A stretch of 64,000 nt of DNA from assembly GCF_002078875.1 (NCBI RefSeq), contig NC_034409.1:67446450-67510449 (forward strand). The letters are read 5' to 3'. The position numbers and the translations under genes are program-made. This stretch comes from Numida meleagris. Its lineage: Eukaryota > Chordata > Aves > Galliformes > Numididae. Below the pieces are notes generated by a model. That model was not told the origin of the DNA, made no database searches, and worked only from the letters and a program-made list of their open reading frames with translations. Positions 13,601-25,600 of this stretch are shown here, piece by piece; position 1 is the first letter of the stretch, and each line of letters opens with the position of its first letter.

Positions 13601-16600
13601 TAAGGTTGTCAGCAGTCACCTCATTTTATCCTCTCTTACAGATAAGCTATTTTGGAAGTACACAATTCTGAGTTACAGATGTATCCACTGTAAAATTTGA
13701 CCATTTCCTCTGACCTTCTGTTTATTTCCTTCAGTGGTATTCTGTTGTATCCCTCAGCATACTGGTTTATTAGAGAGTCTGTCTTGTCGAATGCCTTCTG
13801 ATGTCCCAAGGAGATTGTATCAATCAAATGTTTATGTGCTTACTGACTCCTTCACAGAACCCCAGTGGTTGTGTGAGCCATTGCTTCTATTTACAGAAGT
13901 GATACCAACTTCTCTTCAGTGTCTTCTTGTTCTTTCTGCCCATTAATTTCATTTTCTGAATAGCTTCCACAGTAGTGGAGTAGTGCCAATATCTGTACCA
14001 CGCAAGTTAGTAGCTCCTAGTCACATAAAAGCACCTCACTACTAGAAAGTGAAAGGATCCTTTTCTCTGGTAGTGAGTTCAGTGGCAATTAGTCAGCTAT
14101 TTAATCTTTTTCCTTTCCTGCTGTTTATGTGATTTTTTTATTTGTTCTTTTGCCTGTTTGTTCAATAGCTCCTTCAGAAAGCTCTTTTTAAGACAGGTTC
14201 TTTGAACAATAGAGTATTCCACCATTGTGAAAAACTTCTCTACCATGGTGAACATTAGCAGACCATATGTATATTCTGCATTATCCTGTTATTTTCTGCT
14301 TTTGATGTTCTGAAAGAAAGTTAATTCATGTTTATACTTTTTTCAAGCTGCTCCACGATTTCTTTTCTAGCTTACTTTGTGCATTTAGAGAGACCCTACC
14401 AGATTTTTCTCTTTTGAACGCATTTAGTTGTATATTCACATTTTCAAGGTTACTTACTTGCTTTTGATAACTTCTTACCCTACTGTTCAGTTGTTGTGCT
14501 TTTTTTTTTTTTTTTTTTTAATCCCCAGTCTCTTCAAGTCTCTCTTAGTAAGTGCCAATATTTGCACTCCAATCTTTAGGTAGTGTCTTTAAGCATCTCT
14601 CTGCTGTCTGTCAAGAGTTGGCTTTTCAGCTTCTCCTATGAGCACATTTTTAGTAAGCTTCTTCATTTGTACTTAGTTTCTTAGGAACTAAGTAGTGGAT
14701 TTTTGGTGTTTGCCAATGAGAATGCTTAAGTATATCTTGATCAGAGCTAAAAAGCTTCTTTGTACACTTCTCTGTCCTCAGGACCAGCTAGCTGGGCGGC
14801 TCTTGTTCTGGGGTTCCACAGGGGATGGCCCCATGAGGCAGCCAGGGAGCATGTCTTACCTGTCAGCATCAGGTGACATGAGCTAGCTGGTCTTCAGTGC
14901 GGTTATGCTGCTTAATCTCTTTGATGTCACTCAACATGATGGCAGTTCCAGCTTTGCTTTTTAGCAGTTGGATAAATATTCAGAATAAGAATTCTTGAGT
15001 CAGAGTATTTGTTTTAGAAGTGGTAAGATCCATTTTCCTATCTGTTTTTCACTGCAGTATGAATAATAGAAACTCTTCTTATTTTGTAAGTTATACTGTG
15101 TTTTTCAAATGTTGCTTTTTCTTTAAATAATGTTCTTGTATTTCAATTATTATCCAATATTCAGAAACACTCAAGGGAAATAATTTGCAAAACATCAAGT
15201 GGGACTGTATATATTTCTTCAAAAATATTTTTGTATTTCAGTGTACAACTTAATTTGCCCATTTATTTTCGTTACAGGTTTTTACAGTTGCAATACAGAA
15301 ATTATGCCTGGTATAAATAACTGGACACCAGAAATTCAAGTAAGATTTGATGTAAAAAAAATAAATAAATAAACCAAAAAAACCACGACCATGCTTTTCT
15401 TCCAAATTGTTGAAACGTGCAGTAGTAACTTTAATATATTTTGGAGATCACCGATTTTGAAAGATAATTTAAAAGGGAACTCCTGTGTTAGAAATATGGG
15501 TGGTATTTTGGTAAGAACAAGGAGGTATGAGTATTTTTTGTGTGTCTGTGTGTGTGTTGTGTTTATTTTAATACTGTTTTGTAACAATTTGTTACAAAAA
15601 TGCAAAGATTAGAAAAATAGTTGCAGTAAATGTGAATTTTAAGCTTTCTGGCATTCTTAATGGTCTGGCTGGATCTTACAGCTTCTTGAACAGATGTTGA
15701 AAGTGTTGGCTAGTATGAAATACTGATAGCTTTAATAGATTAAGATAAATAAGAATTAGATAAAGGCAAAATGGAGAATAAAGAACACATGTTTATAATT
15801 TAATATTTTGAGCTGATTTATACCACACAATTTTCACATGTACAGAGGGAGTTAAAACACATCTAAATTGACACAATGCAGGACTATGCTTTGCAGAAAT
15901 GGAGCTTGAGTCTGAAAACAAGGTGACTGCATTTGCAGCATGCTTTCAGGTTGATGTGATTGCCTGTGTGTCTGTATATGACATTCCATTATTGTGTACG
16001 TTATTGTACACAATTTACATCAATTATATTTTCTGCTGTTGAAAATTATGTAGGAGATAGAATGACTATGAAGCAAGTAAAAAGGACATACAGTAGTTTA
16101 TGTCTTGATTGGTCACCTTTTTCATATATTCATAAACAGTAGCTTACAGAGATTTTGTCTTTTGTAAAATTTTGAAAAAGTGCTTCTTTAGTTTTTTCCT
16201 TTTCTTTCCATTTTGTCTCATTTTTCTTAACTATGTGTTTCTAATTCAGATGTTCACAGCAGTAAGAGTATCCAGATTAAGCAATATTAATCTAACAAAT
16301 CAAACTCTTAACAAGAACTTCAATGATCTGTGTGAGAACCTGTTGAAGGTAAGAGTCTTTGATTTAAAACATACCTTGAATTGTTCAATGGAAGCAAAGT
16401 GAAATGAAACTATAGTGACAGTAACATTTTCTTCACAGTTGCTTTTCACAGTTAGACTACACTGTGCCTGAAATTAATTTGCAAGCTGCTGTAAAGATAG
16501 ATTCAGCCTTTTTTAATATGTTGAGGATTTCCAAAGATTTTTCAATGAGTCCTGTTATTGGTAGTGTACTCTAGAGAAGAATTTTGACCATTAATTTCTC

Positions 16601-19600
16601 TGTTGTAAACTTTTTTCTTAAATAATTTTTTGTCTTCAACAGAGCTTGTATTTTAAACTGCGATCTATGGTTCCTTGCTGCCTTTGTCATGTAAATTTTA
16701 CAGTCTCTCTACCAGAGGATGAAATAGTTCAGGTAAGTAAACAGCTTCTTCAGACTTTCAGCATGTAGGTGTGCCAGTTTCGGCCTTCAGTTAACACTTG
16801 CTGCTGAGAATAAGCTAGGCTTGGGCTGGATTACTGGTATGCCTGGTGAATTCTGAAGTAAAATTTAAGGCTGTAAAGAGGAAGGGTGACTATAGAGACA
16901 CTAGTTTTGATAATTGTGGGACTACGTACATAGCACATCATGAGCATGGTGCATCTTCATGCCATGTTTTTAGTTAGGAAACAAAAAGCCCTGAGTAGGT
17001 ACGCATTAAAACATAGACTATACTAAGTATACCGTCATTTATAATTGCCTGTATTTTTTCCTTCAGTTTCAAGATGATGCAATATGCTTAATTATTTTTA
17101 AATGAAATGGGGGTTCTTTTAGAAGTACGACATTGTTCTTGGGATCAGTTAAACATCTTTCTTTCTCTCTTGCAAAAGGTAATAATGAGTTTTTATGATT
17201 ATTTCTTTCATCATTTCACCAAGAGAGAAAGAATGAACGAACTGATGAACAACATTGTAAACACAGGACAAGCACTGTCTTGTATGTTCTAACAGCAGAC
17301 CTTAGTATTCCTGTTTATGCTGTGCAGTGAAAGGCTTTTTAATATATCTGCTTAGATTTTTTTTTCCTTTGTTATTTTCCTGTGGTAAAATTTTCCTGTG
17401 TTTTTTATTAGTTTTGTTTTATTTTGCTTGTTTATTTGTTTCTTTATTTGGCTTTCTTTTCCAAAAAACTTTGGACTTTGCGTAAGAGATTAAGTTGCTA
17501 ACATGCCACATATTTCTGATTTGCAGATTGCAGTCACAGCTGTTGCAATTACATTTGACAAAGACCAAGCATTACAAGCTGCTAAACCCCCTGCAGAAAA
17601 ATCACAAAAGAGAGGTAAATACTTTGAGGCCTATTCTATAAAATCATAGTTATAATGCAGAGCTTTTGGAGCTCATTTGTATGACCTCCAGTAGGAGGAT
17701 GTCTTACTTGTCAGGTAGTCGATATTTGTATCTAATAGACAAAATTACAGACATAGGAAAGAAATGTTTGCTACTATTTCCATGTTCTGTGTACTACTTT
17801 CTTAGAATATTTTTCTCTAAACAATTCATGTTACACTTGGCAGTGTTTTAATTGTATTTTGAAGTACACAACATAATAACATAATAACATTGTGCTTATA
17901 AGTAAGAACTTCTGCCCTTACTTCATAAAGGAATAAAATGAATTATAATAATTGAAAAAAAAAACCCACACCTAATATAAAACACAAACTCACAAAAAAA
18001 AAAGCAAAACAAAAGAAAAAAACAAAAACATCTTAGATACATTTTTGGGGCATCAGTAAAACATACAGCATTATGGAGAGAGTAGACAATTCTACTACAA
18101 TCTGCCTTTGTCTTTTCTCATGAAGCACCACCTAATGCTAGAAATGTATGTATGCAATCTGTATATGGGAATTTAGACAGATGGAACTGTGAAAGTATTC
18201 CATTCTGAAAAATGGAATTTTCTTAGCAGAACACAGTGCCATTTTTTTCTAAAATATTAATTATATCTCTCCTTCTTAAATAGTAATGGTACATTTTCTC
18301 TTGCATGAAATAAATCTAATGTTTTTTTTTTACTGTAATGTATAGCTTAGATCTCGCTGTAGAATCAAAATTAAAAGATAGAGAAATTGACTTACAATTT
18401 TTTTCCTGGAAGTATTAAATTCTAATAAGTAGAACATATGCTCTGTTGATTTTAACAGCTGGCTTTACTGTATGTCACCTGACCGTTCAAGCAGAACAGC
18501 ACTGCTGTATGCATGCGCTGAAATAATCTATTCCAGTCAGACCTGACTAAACAGAATCTATAGTGCTTGCTACTACTGGCAAATCATATTTTTGGAATAA
18601 TTATTAATTTGATATGTTTTTTTTGAAGCATCAACAGACAATGAAGAACAACTACAATTTCCATTGGAACTTAGCTCTGATCCCCTTGCTTCTCAACCAT
18701 TCCCAGCAGCTAAAGGTTGGTTATATGGAAGAAAAATGAACTCTTCTCTTTTTCCTGATTCTGAGTATGACTCTTTCACTGTTGTAGTAGCCTTTAAAAT
18801 GAAAATACAGATATCTTAATATTCTGTTCTACCTAAGCATAATAAATATTCTCACTCCTACAGTCAATTTTTTGAGTCATACAAGGTCTGTATTTTTTTG
18901 GGTAGATTTCCTGTAGTTTTTTCACTTTCATTATATTTAGTTTATTGAAAATGCTGTAAAACCACTGTGTGTTGGGTGTCATTTCACTTAAAAGAGTTAC
19001 AAATTACTTTATAATTAGTAATTTATAATTTATAATTAGGCTTGTCTCATATGAGTTTGCTTCCACAGATGGCCCATATAAAATAACTCCATTGTCACTA
19101 TCTCGTAGTTTTTTTGCGCAGTGAGAAATACTTTACATAGCAAATGCTGGCTTTTCAGCTGAGCATGAATTTTTTTTTTTGAGGTGAAATTGGCCTAAAC
19201 TTGTATAGTAAATGTTAAACAGCTTTCATTGAAATCATCTATTTTTACTTCCTTCTACACTGTTGGTTAACACCTCTGTTGGTAACATGGACAATGGGAT
19301 TGAGTGCACTCACAGCAGGTTTGTGTGTGATATGGAGCTGTGCGGTGCGGTCGATGTGCTGAAGGGCAGGAATGCCATTCAGAGAGACCTAGGCAGGTTT
19401 GAGAGGTGGGCCTGTGCAAACAACATGAAGTTCAGTAAGGCCAAGTGGAAGGTTTTGCACCTGGGTTGGGGTAATCCCAGGCACGAGTACAGACTGGGAG
19501 AAGAACTCATTGAGAGCAGCCCTGAGGAGAAGGATTTTGTTGTTCTGGTGAATGAAAAGCTGGATATGAGCCAGCAGTGTGTGCTTGCAGCCCAGAAGGC

Positions 19601-22600
19601 CAACTACATCCTGGACTGCATCAACAGAAGGTGGCCAGCAGAAAGAGGGATGTGTTCTTTAGGTTTCAATTATTTTGTTAGCACTGTGACTAACAACATC
19701 CCTCTCACCTGGCTGCAGTGTAAGTGAGCCTCTAATGTCTGTTCCTCGTCACATCACTGTGCTGATTGTAGAATAGGTACTGACCAGTAGAGGGTAGCCT
19801 GTTCATATAGATCGCTTTTCCTGGTGGTCTTCACATTCCATGTTGTACTGTAGCTCACTTTTGAGGTTTTCAGCTAGATAATTATTTCAACCATCATTTC
19901 TTCACAAGTAGACATTGAGGCTTCAACGCACATTTATTTAGTAGCCTATTTAAAATACATATCACCTTTTTATTTTTTTAAATGTATTTTCGTATAAGTT
20001 CAAAAAAAAAAACCACTTCTGTTGTAATGACTGCTGGTGAATATGGTGCTATTACCATCCTTGAGATACAAAAACTTGAAAGATTGGTTTTCACTTAGTG
20101 GCTTTTAATTTGTCCATTAACCCAGCTTCAAATAATGTACTAATGAAAGATTAAAGAAAAAAAAAAACAAGAAGAGAAAGTCTTGGTTTCCTCTGAACAA
20201 TTTTTTTCTGACTCAGAACACAATATTCTCAAAATTGATAGCTTACAAGGTGAGTTATTTGGTTTGTGCTTCCATTCCCATTTCTGCATTTGGCAGCATT
20301 TCTGTATCTGATTGTGGTGTTCATCAGCTGTCTGGCTTGTTGGTGCTGCAGTGAAGGGGCAGCGAAAATCGTGTGCTGTGTGGAAAAACCTCAAGTACTT
20401 TTTAGATGCTACGTGTTATTACATCAGCTGAGCTGAAAGAAAGTTAAGAACCTAGAGAATGAGCCACTTTTTAAGGAATCTTACTCAGGTCCAGAGGTGT
20501 TAGAAGTTGTGCACTCCTGTCCTCCCATTTGGGTTTTTTGGGGGCTGATTGGGTAGGAGTCTGGAGAAGAATTTCTGGAATCTACTTTTCCATCCTCACA
20601 TGTCTTCATGTTGGCAGGAGACTGAGGATGACTGGAAAGTTTAAAGGAATTTAGTGTTTGAAAGCTACTGTAATCTCTTAGAAGTTAGGAGATGCCATGT
20701 TCAACACAGTTGTTGAATCCCTGGCCAATAGGCAGGCACTTAAACAAAATAGAAATTTTGTTTCATCTTCTGCTTCCTTGATGCAAAAAGTTTTTCAAAA
20801 CACTTACCAAGGAACAGAAAATTTAAAAATAGATTACATGTATATACTGTAGTATTCAAACAAGACATAAATATTTTACTAAGTTACATGTAACTAAATA
20901 TTTCTACATTTAGTATAGTTTTATTAAGAAATTGTTACTGTGTACTGTAGTTACCTAGCATACAGTATAATAACTGGAAAAGTTACATTGTTCATAGTGG
21001 GATTAAGATCAGTGTTTTTACTGGACTGGCCATCATTCCTTATTAACATGAAAATGGTTATTTCTTGATAACAAGGATTAGGTTAAATGCAACTAAGATC
21101 TTAGACATGATTAAACAGCAAGTGTTAAAAATCTCCAATTTTTAACAATGTTCTTAAAAGCTTTGAGATTGGATGAGGTGAATATTACAGCGGTGAAATA
21201 TATAAACAGAGGGCAGACCACTGTGTTTGGCTGCATTTCCAGCCTAAAATCTCATGTCCTATTCAAGCAATATGTTCTTAGAACATGCTGCGTTTGACAG
21301 TACTTAGAGCGTTACTTGCATGTGTGTGTATATCTATCTCTCTCTCTGTGTATTTGTATTTATATTATATATATTAATGCACACATGTGAATGTGTATAT
21401 ATTCCTATATATACATATATAGATGTATATAGGAAGAGGGGGAGAAATTGTAACAATTCCTTCTCAGATTGGTTAATTTTACAGTCATTGGACATGACTG
21501 TAAAATTAACAGAAAGTAGAGAGGCAAACTGGGATGTGCCAAGATGGACTATTTGTATCTACCTCTCTGTGAGAGGTAGATTTTTTAAAAAGGTTCATAA
21601 AATCATGTGTTATTGGAGAACGTTGCAAGTGAGTGAACGCAGGAGAAGAAATGTAAGTTTTGAGAAGCATTTCACGTCTGCCAGTGTCCTGGTAAATGTT
21701 CTTAATTGATGTCAGGTAAAGTCAGAATGGTGTTAAATGGCTTTTGCTTTGCTTGAATTGGATTGACCAGAAAATGAGTGAGACTAGAGACAAATATAAT
21801 TAAGTAACTTTCTCTCAAACTTCTGACTGTCTTAACCTCGAATGTTGAGGCCTGAGTATTTATAGGTGATTTGTCTAACACATTCCCTGTAAGACAGAGC
21901 TATCCTGGCTGACATCAGTTCTTCACTGTGATCAGTTTCTTTTAGAGTAATATTTACCATATCCTCATTCCTGTATCGTTTATTCTCCAATGTAGGTAAG
22001 AGAAAAAAAAATCTTAGCTATTTCACTTGTTTTTGCTCTTAAACTTACAAGCAGTTAGGCAGTAATGCTGCTAGTGCTAAATTGCACTCAGGTGCAATTT
22101 GGATTTTATAGATTTTATATTTCTGTATGTGAGCAGTAGTGCTTATTACTTCTGATCTAGTTGTCTAGGTGACCATTGTAGTTGATGGAGAGAAATACAC
22201 ACTTATCCTAAAGTAAGCATTAATTTTGAGATCAGATATATTGCACCCTGAAAATGCCCACCTAAAAATGCATGCCCCTTCTCTTAAAGGCAGCAAGAAT
22301 GGTTATTTATCCTAATTTGGAGGGAAAAATCGATCATCTATTTCATAGACTCAGCAGGTTTGCATCACTTCAACACTCAAGTGGGAAAACTGATGTATCA
22401 CTCACCAGTTCCTATGTTACTTTACACTGCTGCAAGTAGAACCTTTTCTGTTCACTGCTTATCAGAGATGTTACTATTGTCAAATTACCTAAGTTACGAT
22501 CATTTTCAAAGTCTAATCTGTTGCCATATTAGAAGGTACAAAAGTAGTAATTGCAAGGTTAGGTCATAACTCATGGCTCAATGTAGACCAAATTTATTTT

Positions 22601-25600
22601 TGCATTCAGATAGCATTTTAAAAGTTACTAAAAGTTGAGTAGCCAGAAGTCAGACTGAGACCCAGTTTCTGTAGTGGCAGACTGTAGTGATAGACCCTAA
22701 ATTCGACTGTCAGAACAAGAAGAATCACAGTCTTCACTGGGCCATTAGTTCTAAGAAACTTACCTGTCTGCCATGAGAGGTGATGGCAGTCAATGTGTTG
22801 AAGTGATGGGTGTATTTATGTGTTTGTGTGTTTGGCAAAGGATTTGCTAAGTGTGCCAAGATAAATGTAAAGAGGATAAAGGAGCTTCTTAGAGGAAAAA
22901 AAGGATAATTGGAAGCGCCTTAGTATCACTGAAGTTGGAAAAGACCTCTGAGATCATCCAGTCCAACTGTCAACCCATCCCCACCATGCCTGCTGCCCAT
23001 GTCCCTCAGTGCCACATCCACACGCTTCTTGAACACCTCCAGGGACGGTGACTCCACCACCTCCCTGGGGAGCCTGTGCCAATGCCTCACCACTCTGAGA
23101 AGATATTTTTCCTGATATCCAGCCTGAAAACATTTATGATTTTGAGTTTTCTGTTACTTGCTGAGTTTACTTTTTGCTCTGTGTTCAAAGGAAAATCATA
23201 ACTAATCTCAGTTTTTCCGTTTACTGAAAATCTTTTGTCTTGGTAATGGGTGGGAGGTGAAAAAAAGTGGGTGATTATTTTATTTCAAATAAACTTCAAA
23301 GTTTATTTGACTTCTGGAACATAGAGTATTAGCTAAGTTTGTTTGTTTACATTAAGCTAAATGTAAATGTCTAGGTGGTATCTATTTGTTTTTCAGAACT
23401 GTTCATTAACAAAGGATCTGTTAGCTTGCAAGACAATTTATTAAAGTATTTATACCAATTTAGAATGTGCTATCAAGGTATATGACATAGGATATTATAT
23501 ATAGGAGATTTTTCTGATATTTTACTGTAAGACTTTTATAAGAAAAAAGTTGTCACATCCTACATGACTCACAGTTAATAGTGCCCATACATTATCTGAG
23601 TGAAATTCATTTTGTTTTATTAGAAGTCCCGGAGGGTGCAAGTTCCCACTCAGGTATTCCTGCTGCTCAGAGAGGTGAGTTTACTTAATTTAGCTATATG
23701 CCAGAACAGAATGAGCATTCTTAGGACATTGGTATACTCTTTTTGGATGTGTCTTAATCCAGGAAGTGTTTACTAGTTAACTGAGAATGCATGCTCTGAT
23801 GTGGCTTAATGATATCATAATATTTGGATGTTTTTTAATTACAAAAGCCATATTCGTTAATAGCAAGTGTTTTTCTGTGAGATAAATTGAGATCACTTTA
23901 TCTGCCAGAAAATGAGTTCCTTGAGAGAGTTTTTTTGTTTTCAGTACTTTGTCTTATTTTGAAGTTAGCGCGTGTTCCTTCCGTTTCTTCAGGATCATGA
24001 AGAAATGGTGTTTGCAAAAACTTCTTATTTTTTTTAAAGATGTGCAAACACCCCCGCAATTAATAGCAAAAACTCACGGTAGGAACAACTCTAGCTTCCA
24101 CTGTAATGATAGTGGGGGTGGAGAAGGAGGACAGCATTTTGTTAAGGAAAATTCATTTGTGTTTTAAACGCAGAATGCTGTTTCAGCTTCTGACTCTTGT
24201 CCTCAACACCAGTACTTCTTGTCAGTCTGTAGGTTAGTTATTGATAAAGGTAGTTAGGAAGTTTGAATCGTCATCTGCAGCTCTTCAGGAGGAAAGGAAT
24301 AACAATGAAAATTAAAGTTAAACAAGGCCTAGGTAAACAAAACCCAAAATTTAATACCTAACGTGGGATTAAAAAAAAATTAATGAAAAATCTAGCATAA
24401 GGAATTAATGACTGTATTTGCATGTTTTTTCAGTGCTGAAATCCCAGTCAGGCAGTTGGTTCACAACTGTGACATCACCAGAAATCGGGACACTGGTTTG
24501 GACAAGTCCAGACTTATACTGTAACTTTTCTTTTAAACAGACCTGGAAAGGGATGTTCGATCTCTCTCAAACACAGATAATTGCTTCCTCAGAAGGAGCA
24601 TTGAGATGAGGGAGAGACATCATCCATATTTTTTTCTTTGTTTTTTTCTTTTGTTTTTCTGTCTGTGTTTTCAGCAACGTCAGTTGATTACAGTTCCTTT
24701 GCAGACAGATGCAACAGCTGGATAGAGCTCATTAAACTGAAAGCTCAGACCATAAGGCGCGGATCAATTAAGACAAGTAGGCGGCTGTTTCTACCACGTT
24801 ATGATAATCTGAGACGTATCTCTGATTTCCCAGTGGTGAATAGTGGAGTTTCTTGCCCAGCAGTAGTATTGCAGATCACATGTAGAATGAATAGTCAAGT
24901 ATGAAAACTGCCGACGTGTTAATGTCTGTGTAAGCTAATAGGGGGTTTATGAACTGGTATCATAAAGAGCAAAATACAGTTTTTCTGTTCACTTAGTTAT
25001 GATATTAGTTATGGATAAATGTGTACGCCTACTAATTATATAACATACACTGCATGGATGTAGGTGTATGTATGATCTTGGAAAATTTTTGGTGAGAAAC
25101 AGGAAGCAATCACCAAGGTGACAGTCAAGGCAATGGTCACTAAATTAGCAAGTGGTGAGTTCTTTTTCAGTAGTTCTTTGGCCACAGGTCTGACTATCTT
25201 GCTTAAATTAGTAGAGATTAATATCTGTTTTAATGGAAAATGCTGCACTGGGGAAACACAACAACTTTCACACTTCCTATAATAATTTGTTTCTCCGGCA
25301 GAATATGTATTTCAAAGTGTTGGCACTTTTTTCTTTATCTTCACTTTATAACTGATTGTTGTATGTGCAGCTACTCGCCTCAATGTTTTCTTTTGCAGGA
25401 ATGCCACTCTTCCAAATAAATTCCATTTCAGCTTTTTGTCTCCTTTCGCATGCATTGCATGATAATTTCCTTTCTCACATGGTATGGCTGAGCATCACAG
25501 GCAGCTGAATGTTGTCACCAAGCTATTTGGAAACCATAAAGAAGAATTGTTGTGTTTTAAGAAGCAGTAATCTTACTTTGATAGTTACTTTCTCTTCTTT

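Larger units (their letters stand above)
11969..15277 (+). other. C2CD5: C2CD5 intron, 3.3 kb, no recognised element
   Basis: Contents are AT-rich. It includes T runs near 12961-12970 and 13108-13117, a 20-nt T run at 14500-14519, and a 12-bp inverted repeat at 14782-14793/14881-14892. Long pyrimidine-biased stretches from about 13080 to 14700 suggest old antisense-oriented insertions, but I could not assign a family. Confidence 0.6.
18716..23623 (+). other. C2CD5: C2CD5 intron, 4.9 kb, with two CR1 copies and hairpins
   Basis: It holds a CR1 ORF2 fragment (about 19262-19650), a TA/TG-rich repeat (21321-21433), two perfect hairpins (21472-21510 and 21557-21581) and a minus-strand CR1 3' end (about 22920-23125). 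No further exon was recognised. Confidence 0.8.

Noticed and set aside
13636..13827. Minus-strand peptide with HQKAFDKT, resembling the KAFD motif of LINE reverse transcriptases
   Set aside because: Only four residues match. The neighbouring motifs of a reverse transcriptase are not visible in either direction, so the resemblance is probably chance.
21472..21510. Hairpin as a microRNA precursor
   Set aside because: The whole unit is 39 nt with a 16-bp stem, far shorter than a microRNA precursor. Flanking sequence does not extend the stem.
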